The position numbers and the translations under genes are program-made. From assembly GCA_900540635.1 (NCBI GenBank), contig UQGU01000033.1, positions 1-26,494 on the forward strand: a stretch of 26,494 nucleotides of DNA. Reading direction: 5' to 3'. The notes under the pieces are model-generated. The model made no database searches and had not been told where the DNA came from. It worked only from the letters and a program-made list of their open reading frames with translations. The DNA is from an uncultured Eubacteriales bacterium. GTDB lineage: Bacteria; Bacillota; Clostridia; Oscillospirales; Oscillospiraceae. Shown here one piece after another: positions 1 through 7,385 of this stretch (positions within the stretch are counted from its first letter, which is position 1; each line of letters begins with the position of its first letter).

Positions 1-912
1 CGCAGTTCCATGTCGGGAACTCCCAACAAAACGGTCACCAACCCCACCGGAGACTTTGTATGGGACAGCGGCACGGTGACGACGCCCGCCACCTGCACGG
101 GAAAGGGGGTCAGGACTTACACCTGCACCAGCTCCTCCCATACAAAAACCGAGGATATCCCCGCCCTGAACCACAGCTTTGCAGGGCAGGAGTATGTTTC
201 CGACAACAACGCCACCTGCGAACAGGACGGCACCAAGACGGCAAGGTGCGTGCGCTACGGCACGGGCGGCTGCACGGAAACGGACACGGTAACGGACACG
301 GGCAGCAAGCTCGGGCATCTATTTGAGGACTATGTTTCCAACAACGATGCGACCTGCGAGCAGGACGGAACAAAGACGGCAAGGTGCGTGCGCTACGGCA
401 CGGGCGGCTGTATGGCAACAGACACGGTAACGGACACGGACAGCAAGCTCGGGCATCTCTTTGAGGACTATGTTTCCAACAACGATGCGACCTATGCGCA
501 CGACGGCACCAAGACGGCAAAATGCGTGCGGTATGACCAGTGCGGGGAGACCCACACCATGCCGGATGAGGGAAGCCGGTTAATAGCTCCTCCCCTCTAC
601 CGCGTGACCGACAAGGACGGCAGGGACATTGTCTACACGGCAGAGCGTAAAGACGGCGTGCTGACCGTCAACGTTGACGAGGACTTCGCCATCCTCACGG
701 GCAGACTCAGCGGCATCCGCACCCTCAAGGTACAGGGCGTGGAGAAAATCATTTTTGTCACCAAGGGCGCAGCGTCAGCGTTCCTGCTCTCTGATCTGTT
801 GGAAAAGGGCGAAAGCGGAGATACCTACAAGCTCACCCACGACGGCAAGGCCGTCACATTCACCCTCGGCGAAAAAATGACCGACGTGAGCGCCATTCTC
901 ACCAAGCCGTAA
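1..912 (+). CDS. Repeat-containing surface-type protein, C-terminal part (5' end outside window)
   Basis: The reading frame is open to the left edge, so the true start lies outside; the Met at base 10 has no clear ribosome site. The visible 303 residues begin with a Thr/Cys-rich segment and then carry three copies of a 46-residue unit (core ATCEQDGTKTARCVRYG, then a short TDTVTDT stretch and SKLGH). Cys-containing repeats of this general style, with TCxxxG followed by a second Cys, are common in large secreted Firmicutes proteins; that is family knowledge. The last ~105 residues form a different, unrecognised domain rich in beta-type alternation (from PPLYRVTDKDGRD onward). There is no LPxTG-like motif or C-terminal membrane anchor, so it is not an obvious sortase substrate. 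Function unknown. It stops about 140 bases from the 3' end of a tRNA, a position where integrated elements often end. Confidence 0.7.
   Translation, partial: RSSMSGTPNKTVTNPTGDFVWDSGTVTTPATCTGKGVRTYTCTSSSHTKTEDIPALNHSFAGQEYVSDNNATCEQDGTKTARCVRYGTGGCTETDTVTDTGSKLGHLFEDYVSNNDATCEQDGTKTARCVRYGTGGCMATDTVTDTDSKLGHLFEDYVSNNDATYAHDGTKTAKCVRYDQCGETHTMPDEGSRLIAPPLYRVTDKDGRDIVYTAERKDGVLTVNVDEDFAILTGRLSGIRTLKVQGVEKIIFVTKGAASAFLLSDLLEKGESGDTYKLTHDGKAVTFTLGEKMTDVSAILTKP
193..567 (+). repeat. 138-bp in-frame tandem repeat (about 2.7 copies)
   Basis: The start TATGTTTCC recurs at 193, 331 and 469, an exact 138-base spacing (46 codons). Copies 1 and 2 are nearly identical at the DNA level. Copy 3 diverges after its first half (the first Cys becomes Tyr, and the TDTVTDT part is lost). 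The strong DNA identity suggests recent duplication or slippage. Confidence 0.85.
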
Positions 913-935
913 GCGAAATCTCAAAAATCCATACA

Positions 936-969
936 GGCGGGCAGGCACGGCTTGTGCTTGCCCGCCTTG
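936..969 (+). terminator. Probable intrinsic terminator of the repeat protein gene
   Basis: A 13-bp stem (936-948 with 954-966, one G-U pair) closes the 5-base loop GGCTT, 24 bases after the stop codon. The following tract (TTGT) is only weakly T-rich, so efficiency is uncertain. Confidence 0.55.
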
Positions 970-1000
970 TCTGCCAAAAAGCGACAGGGAAAGAAAAGAA

Positions 1001-1045
1001 ATAATCCGAACCCATCTCCAACAAGGAAGATTTGGTTCGGATTAT
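1001..1045 (-). terminator. Terminator downstream of tRNA-Leu
   Basis: A perfect 12-bp inverted repeat, ATAATCCGAACC (1001-1012) and its complement (1034-1045), lies just past the CCA end of the tRNA. Read on the - strand it is followed by a T-rich tract (TTTCTTTTC), as in an intrinsic terminator. The 21-base loop is rather large. Confidence 0.6.
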
Positions 1046-1052
1046 ATTGGTT

Positions 1053-1138
1053 TGGTGCCGGTGGTGGGACTCGAACCCACACGATGTTGCCACCAAAGGA
1101 TTTTGAGTCCTCCTCGTCTACCATTCCAACACACCGGC
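1053..1138 (-). tRNA. tRNA-Leu (anticodon CAA)
   Basis: Read on the - strand, the acceptor stem GCCGGTG pairs with CACCGGC, followed by discriminator A and an encoded CCA (1053-1055). The T arm GGTTCGAGTCC, the anticodon loop CTCAAAA (anticodon CAA, reading UUG) and a long variable arm, typical of class II leucine tRNAs, are all visible. Length is 86 nt including CCA. The 3' end faces the repeat-protein gene, the orientation used by elements that integrate into tRNA 3' ends. Confidence 0.95.
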
Positions 1139-1173
1139 AGAAACGAGTCCGGGAAAACCCGGATAGCTTTTAT

Positions 1174-1202
1174 AGAATAACATATCCGGCGGAAAAATGC
1201 AA
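1174..1202 (-). promoter_or_regulatory. Sigma-A type promoter for tRNA-Leu
   Basis: On the - strand, TTGCAT (1202-1197) and TATTCT (1179-1174) are separated by 17 bases. The -10 lies 35 bases upstream of the mature tRNA 5' end, leaving a short leader to be removed by RNase P. Confidence 0.6.
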
Positions 1203-1236
1203 GAGAAATGTTTTGCAAAAGAACGGGAGAAATTGC

Positions 1237-1265
1237 TTGACATCTATGTACTTCCGGGGCATAAT
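1237..1265 (+). promoter_or_regulatory. Sigma-A promoter for the LRR-like protein gene
   Basis: TTGACA at 1237-1242 and CATAAT at 1260-1265 with a 17-base spacer, about 60 bases upstream of the ATG at 1324. Confidence 0.75.
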
Positions 1266-1323
1266 AGAGATGGTTACATAATACATTTACTGTCTGTGTT
1301 ATGGCAGAAATGGGGGCGGAAGG

Positions 1324-2949
1324 ATGAAAACCAGAAAACGGCTTGGGGTCCTGCTTGGGCTGGGGGGCCTGGTGCTGGCAGCGGCTGCGGTGATCGGCGG
1401 GCTGCTGATCGCGCGAAACTATGTGTTCCTGGACGGAAGACCCTACAGTGTTCAATCGGAAACACTGGACCTTTCCGGTATGCAGAACCCGGAGCTGGAG
1501 AAGCTCACCCGGTTCCCACAGCTGAAAAGTGTAGATCTGCGCGATACCCATATTACACTGGAGGAGCATAGCCATCTGGCGGCGGCGCTGCCGGAATGCA
1601 GCATATCCTGGCAGGTGCCCTTTCATGGGGAATACCTGGAGCTGGATACCCAGTCTGTTTCCATAACAACGGTCCTTCCGGAGGATGCGGAGGCGCTGGC
1701 CCAGCTGCCGGCCCTGAAAACGGTGGACTGCACCGGGTGCGAGGATCTGGAGATGCTGGCCCGGCTGAGAAAGGGCCTGCCGGAATGTGAGGTCCTCTAT
1801 ACCCTTCGCCTGGACGGCCAGACCCTTGACCAGGATACGAAGGAGCTCCGGCTGGAGCATGTGGACCTTCCGGCGCTGCGCCGGGCCTTGCCCTGCCTGC
1901 CCGGGGTGGAGCGGCTTACGGCAGTGGACTGGACGCCGGAGCCGGAGAGCGTGGATTCTCTGCGGAAGGAATTTCCCGGGATCGGGCTGTTTTTTGAGTG
2001 GGACGACCGGCTGCTGTCCCTGGATGAGGAGACAACGGCGCTGGACCTGAACAGCTGGCCCCTGACGGCTGCGGCTGCGGAAGGGCTCCTGGGCTGCTTT
2101 CCAAAGCTGGAGCAGGCAAAAATGCTCGATACCGGCTTGACGGATGAAGAGCTGTTTGCCCTGTGCGATGCCTTCCCCAATTGTGAGTTCCTGTGGGAGG
2201 CCTCCTTCGGCCCCGTCCGGGCGCTGACGGATGTGGAGGAGATAGACATCTCCGATTATCCCGTGGAAGATCCTGCATGGGTCGAGTCCCTGCTGCCCTA
2301 TTTTCCCAGGCTGCAAAAGGTGGTCATGTGCCGCTGCGGGCTGGACAATGAGACCATGAACGCGCTGAACCGTCGGCATGAGGATGTGAATTTCGTGTGG
2401 GAGGTCAGCGTCGGGGTGGTAAAGGTCCGAACGGACACCGATTATTTTGCGCCGGTGGTTACGGGCAAGCACGTCTACGAGGGAGAGATGGACAATCTGA
2501 AATACTGCCCGGATATCATTGCGGTGGACGTGGGCCATATGGGCCTGAAGACCTGCGATTGGGCGAGATACATGCCCAAGCTGCAATATCTGATCATTGC
2601 GGACAGCGGCATTTCGGACATTTCCGCCCTGGCGGAGTGCAAGGAGCTCATCTTCCTGGAGATGTTCCTGACCCCTGTAAAGGACTACAGCCCGCTGCTG
2701 AGCTGCAAAAAGCTGGAGGACCTGAATATGTGCTATACCTATGGCGACCCGGAGCCCATCAGCAAAATGACCTGGCTGAAGCGGCTGTGGTGGACGAAGA
2801 TCCCCTACACCTATCGGGATATGGCGCAGTACCTGCCGGATACTCAGGTGGTGCTGGACTCCGGCTCCTCCACCGGCTATGGCTGGCGGGACGGCGCTCA
2901 CTACAAGGAGCAGCGGGATATTCTGGGAATGTCCTATCTGGTGGGCTGA
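1324..2949 (+). CDS. Membrane-anchored leucine-rich-repeat-like protein
   Basis: 541 residues. A basic N-terminus (MKTRKR) and a hydrophobic segment at about residues 8-31 predict a signal anchor, so the rest should be outside the membrane. The remainder is built from irregular repeats: short leucine-rich strands such as FPQLKSVDLRDTHIT, PALKTVDCTGCEDL, FPKLEQAKMLDTGLT and FPRLQKVVMCRCGLD, each followed by a helix and an 'FPNCEFLWE'-like strand (PECSISWQV, PNCEFLWEA, EDVNFVWEV). The C-terminal third has more regular LRR units (PKLQYLIIADSGISDISAL; KKLEDLNMCYT). The ATG at 1324 follows GGGGGCGGAAGG and has its own consensus promoter. LRR proteins of this kind are usually binding scaffolds; no enzymatic motif is visible and no ligand can be inferred. 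The next gene is a sortase, but this protein has no sorting signal. Confidence 0.8.
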   Translation: MKTRKRLGVLLGLGGLVLAAAAVIGGLLIARNYVFLDGRPYSVQSETLDLSGMQNPELEKLTRFPQLKSVDLRDTHITLEEHSHLAAALPECSISWQVPFHGEYLELDTQSVSITTVLPEDAEALAQLPALKTVDCTGCEDLEMLARLRKGLPECEVLYTLRLDGQTLDQDTKELRLEHVDLPALRRALPCLPGVERLTAVDWTPEPESVDSLRKEFPGIGLFFEWDDRLLSLDEETTALDLNSWPLTAAAAEGLLGCFPKLEQAKMLDTGLTDEELFALCDAFPNCEFLWEASFGPVRALTDVEEIDISDYPVEDPAWVESLLPYFPRLQKVVMCRCGLDNETMNALNRRHEDVNFVWEVSVGVVKVRTDTDYFAPVVTGKHVYEGEMDNLKYCPDIIAVDVGHMGLKTCDWARYMPKLQYLIIADSGISDISALAECKELIFLEMFLTPVKDYSPLLSCKKLEDLNMCYTYGDPEPISKMTWLKRLWWTKIPYTYRDMAQYLPDTQVVLDSGSSTGYGWRDGAHYKEQRDILGMSYLVG

Positions 2950-3021
2950 GAAGGTGCGAAACGGGCTTCCACTTTTTTCCTGCAATTAAGAAAACGTTAA
3001 TAGTTTTCGGGACTTCCGTGC

Positions 3022-3050
3022 TTGACAGTCTGCGAAAGAACGGGTATAAT
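3022..3050 (+). promoter_or_regulatory. Perfect-consensus sigma-A promoter for the sortase gene
   Basis: TTGACA (3022-3027), 17-base spacer, TATAAT (3045-3050): an exact match to the housekeeping consensus, implying strong constitutive transcription from about 3057. The leader to the ATG is about 70 bases. Confidence 0.9.
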
Positions 3051-3126
3051 AGGTTACAGAAAGTTACATTTTAGCAAAGATTTGGTTTTATGCATACCGG
3101 TCTTGCCGAAATCGGGAGGTATATCC

Positions 3127-3975
3127 ATGAAAAAAAGCGTCTACATAGCCATTGTCTCCGTTCTGGCAGTGGCGTTGCTGGGCAGCGCCATCTATCTGTT
3201 CAGCTACTTCTGGCAGGGAAAGAAATCCGAGGATGCCTACGACAAGCTGCGCAACGACGTGACGGCTTCCACCGGAGAGGCCCCCACCACCACCGCGCCC
3301 GAGACGACGAATCCCGGTGAGACTACGGAATTCATCCCAGATCCCAATGAGACCGCGCCGGAGGAGACCTTCCCCCTGAACGTGGACTATCAGGGCTTCT
3401 ATGACAAGAACAAAAACGATGATTTTGTGGGCTGGCTGCGCATTGAGGGCACCAAGCTGGATTACCCGGTGATGCAGTCCTCCGCGGACAATGCCAACTA
3501 CTACCTCTACAGGGACTACAATGGCGCCAACAGCAGCCGCGGCAGCATCTATGCCCGGGAGGAGTGCGACATCTTCACTCCCAGCGACAATATCACCATG
3601 TACGGCCACAATATGAAGGACGGCTCCATGTTTGCTGCCCTGAATGCCTATGTCAACAAGTCCGCATTCGACAATAACCCGCTGATCTTCTTCGATACCT
3701 TCAATCACAAGACCGGAGAGGTTGGCTACCATGTGTACAAGATCTTCGCCGTCTTCAAGACCACGGCCAACCTGGGCGAGGGCTTTACCTACCAGAAGTT
3801 TGAGAATGCGGCCAATCAGGAGGAGTTCGACAAGTTCGTCTCCACCTGCAAGAGCATGAGCTTCTACGATACCGGCGTGACCCCGCAGTATGGCGACAAA
3901 ATGATCTGCCTGTCCACCTGCGAATACACCCTGGACAATGGCCGCCTGGTTGTTGCGGCAGTGCGCATCAGCTGA
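3127..3975 (+). CDS. Class B sortase
   Basis: 282 residues from the ATG at 3127, chosen because GGGAGGT lies just upstream (3114-3120); an earlier in-frame start at 3022 would fall inside the promoter. An N-terminal membrane anchor (about residues 5-26) is followed by a Thr/Pro/Glu-rich linker (about 45-85), a flexible spacer across the wall, and then the transpeptidase domain. The catalytic triad is visible: His161 in TMYGHNM, Cys265 in LSTCEY and Arg273 in NGRLVVAAVR. Class B sortases cleave a C-terminal sorting signal and join the protein to peptidoglycan or to pilin subunits. No sorting-signal protein is encoded in the window, so its substrate must lie elsewhere; the strong promoter fits a housekeeping sortase. 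Confidence 0.93.
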   Translation: MKKSVYIAIVSVLAVALLGSAIYLFSYFWQGKKSEDAYDKLRNDVTASTGEAPTTTAPETTNPGETTEFIPDPNETAPEETFPLNVDYQGFYDKNKNDDFVGWLRIEGTKLDYPVMQSSADNANYYLYRDYNGANSSRGSIYAREECDIFTPSDNITMYGHNMKDGSMFAALNAYVNKSAFDNNPLIFFDTFNHKTGEVGYHVYKIFAVFKTTANLGEGFTYQKFENAANQEEFDKFVSTCKSMSFYDTGVTPQYGDKMICLSTCEYTLDNGRLVVAAVRIS

Positions 3976-3985
3976 TTTTTTCAGA

Positions 3986-4142
3986 GCAGCACCGCGCAAT
4001 TCGTCTGCGGCAGTCAACGGATCTTTCCACCGGCTGTGCGGTTCTGAGAGCGGGAGATACACAGAGTATTCCTCCGCGTTCGGAACCTTCCTCCGATGAA
4101 AAATCTCTCGTTGGCTGCGCTTGCCGGATTGCGTGGTGCTGC
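3986..4142. other. Near-full-length foldback; candidate structured RNA or small palindromic element
   Basis: The 281-base gap between the sortase and rodA holds a large inverted structure. GCAGCACCGCGCAATTCG (3986-4003) pairs with 4125-4142 in an uninterrupted 18-bp helix (two G-U pairs if read on +). Inside, GCG 4007-4009 pairs with 4118-4120, and CAGTCAACG 4011-4019 pairs with 4109-4117. At the tip, GGTTC 4040-4044 pairs with 4083-4087, and 4050-4056 pairs with 4072-4077. A large asymmetric internal loop separates the tip from the base. The shape, a long rod with a central bubble, resembles 6S RNA, but I do not recognise the sequence and saw no strong dedicated promoter on either strand. 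It could instead be a 3'-UTR structure of the sortase mRNA or a MITE-like insertion; no target duplication is visible. Confidence 0.6.
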
Positions 4143-4161
4143 CCTATTTCCCATCGGGATA

Positions 4162-4193
4162 GAATAGTCCATTTCCTTTGTCATAGACTATTC
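4162..4193. repeat. 8-bp inverted repeat
   Basis: GAATAGTC (4162-4169) and GACTATTC (4186-4193) are perfect complements separated by 16 bases, between the large foldback and the rodA promoter. It could be a protein site or a weak hairpin; no T-tract follows on the + strand. Confidence 0.5.
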
Positions 4194-4205
4194 ACACTTC
4201 GTCTC

Positions 4206-4234
4206 TTTACTTTATAGCAAAAAAATGCTATAAT
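4206..4234 (+). promoter_or_regulatory. rodA promoter with embedded palindrome
   Basis: TTTACT (4206-4211), 17-base spacer, TATAAT (4229-4234). The spacer and -10 are covered by a perfect palindrome: TTATAGCA (4212-4219), A6, TGCTATAA (4226-4233). This places a possible operator or DNA-structure element exactly where RNA polymerase melts the promoter. Expected transcription start is about 4241, leaving a leader of only ~16 bases that is almost entirely the ribosome binding site. Confidence 0.7.
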
Positions 4235-4256
4235 CTCCCCCAAAGGAGTTGATTTC

Positions 4257-5438
4257 TTGCACCGTTTTTTGGAAGAATTGAAGGACTTTAGCAAAAAGGC
4301 CGACTGGGTGCTGCTGACGCTGTGCCTGGTCACCTCGGGCTTCGGCCTGATCGTCATGGCCAGCGCCACCAGCGCGGAGAAGTTCGGAAGCAACACAAAA
4401 TATATCATCATTCAGCTGCTGGCAATCGCCTTGGGCGTTCTGATGTTTGCCATCGTGTCCTCTATCGATGCGGATACCATCTCGGAGAACAGAATGCTTC
4501 TGACGGCCTTTAACATCTTCATCCTGCTGCTGCTGATCCCCTTCGGCACGGATAACAACACGGGCAACAAGAGCTGGCTGAAATTTCCGGGCATCCCCAT
4601 CGCCATCCAGCCCGCTGAGATCTGTAAGATCACCTATATTCTGATCATGGCCTCGGTCATGTCATCCCATCAGAACGATATTTCCAAGATCCCCTCGGTC
4701 ATGCACATGGTGGTGCACTTGGGCATTCTGGTGGGACTGAACATGGTTTTGTCCGGCGATGCGGGCGTGTCCCTGATCTTCGTCTTCATTTTCATCGGCA
4801 TGGCCTTTGCCGGCGGCGTGAGCCTGGTGTGGTTTGCCATCGCAATAGCGGGAATTGCAGCGATCAGTCCCCTGGCCTGGAAGTTGATGGGCACCTACCA
4901 GCAGGAACGAATACGTGTCCTGATTGACCCGAAGTTCGACAAGCAGGGCCTGGGCGCACGGTACCACAGTAAGATCAACATGATGTCCCTGACCGGCGGC
5001 GGCCTGACGGGCCAGGGCCTGTTCAACGGCAACCGTACCCAGGGCGGTATGCTTTTCGCCCAGCATACGGACTATATTTTCTCCTCCGTGGGTGAGGAGC
5101 TGGGCTTCTTTGGCTGCTGCGCCATTATGATTCTGGAGCTGCTGATCATTGCCCGCTGCATTCAGGTGGGTATGCGCAGCCCGGAATATATGCGGCGGCT
5201 TATCTGCTTCGGCGCTGCCTCTGCACTGATGTTCCAGCTGATGATCAATGTGGGCATGTGCATCGGCGTTATGCCGGTTATCGGCCTGACCCTGCCGCTG
5301 ATTAGCTACGGCGGCTCCTCCACCGTTACCATCTATGCCATGCTGGGCCTGGTCTCCGGCGTGTATGCCCGACCAAAACCATTGAGCCACGAGCGCTATA
5401 TCCAGCCCTTCCGCTCCTACGGATTGGCAAAGCGCTGA
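4257..5438 (+). CDS. rodA: RodA-like SEDS peptidoglycan glycosyltransferase (FtsW/RodA/SpoVE family), TTG start
   Basis: 393 residues, with about ten hydrophobic membrane segments. SEDS proteins polymerise lipid II into glycan strands together with a class B PBP; RodA serves the elongasome, FtsW the divisome and SpoVE sporulation. Visible family signatures: NKSWLKF...IQPAEICK (about 104-124), QQERIRVLIDP (215-225), the loop containing HTDYIF (Asp272, matching the catalytic Asp of the extracellular loop) with GEELGFFG, and the C-terminal LPLISYGGSS. The start is TTG at 4257, 8 bases after AAAGGAG (4242-4248); no better ATG is in frame. It stands alone with its own promoter and a terminator, not in a dcw or mreBCD cluster, so RodA is the preferred call over FtsW, but an FtsW/SpoVE role cannot be excluded. 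Confidence 0.88.
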   Translation: MHRFLEELKDFSKKADWVLLTLCLVTSGFGLIVMASATSAEKFGSNTKYIIIQLLAIALGVLMFAIVSSIDADTISENRMLLTAFNIFILLLLIPFGTDNNTGNKSWLKFPGIPIAIQPAEICKITYILIMASVMSSHQNDISKIPSVMHMVVHLGILVGLNMVLSGDAGVSLIFVFIFIGMAFAGGVSLVWFAIAIAGIAAISPLAWKLMGTYQQERIRVLIDPKFDKQGLGARYHSKINMMSLTGGGLTGQGLFNGNRTQGGMLFAQHTDYIFSSVGEELGFFGCCAIMILELLIIARCIQVGMRSPEYMRRLICFGAASALMFQLMINVGMCIGVMPVIGLTLPLISYGGSSTVTIYAMLGLVSGVYARPKPLSHERYIQPFRSYGLAKR

Positions 5439-5450
5439 ATCTTTCCGAGA

Positions 5451-5476
5451 GCTCCCCCAAGTGGGGAGCCCTTTTT
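5451..5476 (+). terminator. Intrinsic terminator of rodA
   Basis: A 7-bp stem GCTCCCC/GGGGAGC (5451-5457, 5463-5469) with loop CAAGT is followed closely by T5 (5472-5476), 12 bases after the stop codon. Confidence 0.85.
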
Positions 5477-5535
5477 GCGTTTGTGGGGCAAAAGCGTCTC
5501 TTTTGAAACCTTTTATGAACATTTCACCCCAAGGA

Positions 5536-5564
5536 TTGCAGGAAAAGAAACAATATGGTAATAT
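5536..5564 (+). promoter_or_regulatory. Sigma-A promoter for the antiporter gene
   Basis: TTGCAG (5536-5541), 17-base spacer, TAATAT (5559-5564), 30 bases before the ATG at 5595. Confidence 0.65.
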
Positions 5565-5594
5565 GAAGGAAACATTTTGGAAAGGAAAACGGCT

Positions 5595-7196
5595 ATGACC
5601 ACAACCATATTGATCGTTGCGCTGGTGCTGATCCTCTGTGTGGCTGCGGAAAAGTGTTCGGACCGGCTGGGACTGCCTGCGCTGATCCTGTTTATGTTCA
5701 TCGGAATGCTCTGCGGCAGTGACGGAATCCTGAAAATTCAGTTTGCGGACTTCTCCCAAGCGGAGACCATTTGCTCCGTGTGCCTGGTGTTTATCATGTT
5801 TTACAGCGGCTTCAACACCAAGTGGAGCGCTGCCAGAAGCGTGGCAGGGAAGGCTGTGGCCATGTCCACCCTGGGCGTGGCGGCTACGGCGGGGCTGACC
5901 ACTGTGGGGCTGCACTATCTGCTCCACTTCTCCTGGCAGGAGGGCTTTCTGGTGGGGGCGGTGCTGTCCTGTACGGATGCCGCCAGCGTGTTCGCCATCC
6001 TGCGAAAGCACAAGCTGAACCTGAAGGAGGGAACGGCATCTCTGCTGGAGGTGGAGAGCGGCAGCAATGACCCCATGGCCTATATGCTGACGGTCATTGC
6101 CGTGGGCCTGCTGGGCTTCGGGGAGCAGGGGAGCTTTGCCCTCCAGCTGGTGCTGCAATTGGTCGTGGGACTGGCCGTGGGCTGCGCGGCGGCATGGGTC
6201 AGCCGGAAGATGCTGGAGCGCTGGATCTCCGACGGCCTGGAAACGGTGTTTCTCATCGCCATGGTCCTGCTGTGCTATGGCGTTTCCAGTCTGCTGGGTG
6301 GCAACGCCTACCTGAGTCTGTACCTATTCGGCATTCTGCTGGGCAACCGGTCCATCCGCCAGAAGCGGACGCTGATCTCCTTCTTTGACGGTGTCACAAG
6401 ACTTGCTCAGATTGCGGTGTTTTTCGTTATTGGCCTTTTGAGTTTCCCAAAGCAGATGCCTGCCAATCTGCCCATGGCGCTGGCGGTGTGCGGCATTTTG
6501 ACCTTCCTGTCCCGGCCGATTGCCACCTATGTGCTGCTGCGGCCGGCGAAATGCAGCCTGCGGCAGATCGCCCTGGTCTCCTGGGCGGGGCTTCGGGGTG
6601 CGTCCAGCACGGTGTTTGCCATTATGGCGGTGGCGGCAGGGGTGACGATGCACAGGGACCTGTTCCATGTGGTCTTTACGGTGACGCTGCTGTCCGCCGC
6701 GGTCCAGGGCGGCCTGCTGCCCTGGGTGGCGAAGCGTCTGGATATGGTGGACGACAGCCAGGATGTGCGCAAGACCTTCAATGACTACCAGGAGGAGAGC
6801 GTCATGCACCTGGCCCGGGTGGAGATCATTCCGGGGCACCCCTGGGCGGATCACCGAATCCGGGAGATCCAGCTGCCGACTGGATCTCTTGCGGTGCTGT
6901 TGCGCCGGGGGGACGAGAGCATCGTCACCCGGGGGGATACCGTGCTGCTGCCGGGAGACAGCCTGATCCTGAGTATGCCGCCCTACATTCCCACGGGAGA
7001 GGAAATGCTGGAGGAGACCGAGGTCCTGCCCGGAAATGAATGGGTCGGCAAAACCCTCCGGGAGCTGAATCTGCCGGAGGACAGGATCGTGGTGACGGTG
7101 CTGCGGCAGGGCAAGGCCATCATCCCGGACGGCAGCACGACCATCCGGCCGGGGGATACCCTGGTGCAGTACCGCAACCGGAGTGCAGCCCGATAG
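5595..7196 (+). CDS. CPA1-family K+(Na+)/H+ antiporter with two RCK_C-like domains
   Basis: 533 residues from the ATG at 5595, which has AAAGG 9 bases upstream; a TTG at 5577 is in frame but has no ribosome site. Residues ~1-390 form a 12-13 helix antiporter core. The signature ion-binding region is present: LSCTDAASVFAILR followed by LLEVESGSNDPMAYML, the 'TDA' and 'ND' elements of CPA1 exchangers. The cytoplasmic tail holds two similar beta-rich units, HPWADHRIREIQLPTGSLAV...GDTVLLPGDSLIL and NEWVGKTLRELNLPEDRIVV...GSTTIRPGDTLVQ, which match the RCK_C (TrkA_C) pattern. This is the layout of the NhaP2/CvrA-type potassium/proton antiporters. In other Firmicutes, RCK_C domains on CPA antiporters bind c-di-AMP; that role here is inference. 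Monocistronic by spacing and promoter. Confidence 0.87.
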   Translation: MTTTILIVALVLILCVAAEKCSDRLGLPALILFMFIGMLCGSDGILKIQFADFSQAETICSVCLVFIMFYSGFNTKWSAARSVAGKAVAMSTLGVAATAGLTTVGLHYLLHFSWQEGFLVGAVLSCTDAASVFAILRKHKLNLKEGTASLLEVESGSNDPMAYMLTVIAVGLLGFGEQGSFALQLVLQLVVGLAVGCAAAWVSRKMLERWISDGLETVFLIAMVLLCYGVSSLLGGNAYLSLYLFGILLGNRSIRQKRTLISFFDGVTRLAQIAVFFVIGLLSFPKQMPANLPMALAVCGILTFLSRPIATYVLLRPAKCSLRQIALVSWAGLRGASSTVFAIMAVAAGVTMHRDLFHVVFTVTLLSAAVQGGLLPWVAKRLDMVDDSQDVRKTFNDYQEESVMHLARVEIIPGHPWADHRIREIQLPTGSLAVLLRRGDESIVTRGDTVLLPGDSLILSMPPYIPTGEEMLEETEVLPGNEWVGKTLRELNLPEDRIVVTVLRQGKAIIPDGSTTIRPGDTLVQYRNRSAAR

Positions 7197-7283
7197 ATAA
7201 GATTTTTGCACAGGCCCTGTGGACAGCTTCAGAAGACCCAAAAAAAGAAAATGGATATTTCCGGAAATTCACAGAAAAATCCA

Positions 7284-7312
7284 TTGTAATTTTTGACTTA
7301 TTGAAGTATAAT
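7284..7312 (+). promoter_or_regulatory. Sigma-A type promoter for the BTAD regulator gene
   Basis: TTGTAA (7284-7289), 17-base spacer, TATAAT (7307-7312). A TTGACT at 7293-7298 is closer to consensus but only 8 bases from the -10. Confidence 0.6.
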
Positions 7313-7385
7313 GTTCCGGAGACGACTCTTCGAAAAAATAAGGGCCGTCAAAAGATTCTGTAAAACAAAGAAAGAGGTGTTTGCC

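Noticed and set aside
1042..2985. 647-codon open frame on the - strand
   Set aside because: Antisense to the LRR-like protein and running across the tRNA gene; composition is a shadow.
3986..4142. T-box riboswitch reading of the foldback (an ACCGCG string is present)
   Set aside because: The surrounding GGGUGG part is absent, the helices do not match T-box layout, and rodA is not an aminoacylation gene.
4662..6158. 498-codon open frame on the - strand
   Set aside because: It crosses rodA, its terminator and the antiporter promoter, and has no motif; shadow.
7293..7312. TTGACT near TATAAT before the BTAD gene
   Set aside because: The spacer would be only 8 bases; TTGTAA at 7284 gives the correct 17-base spacing.
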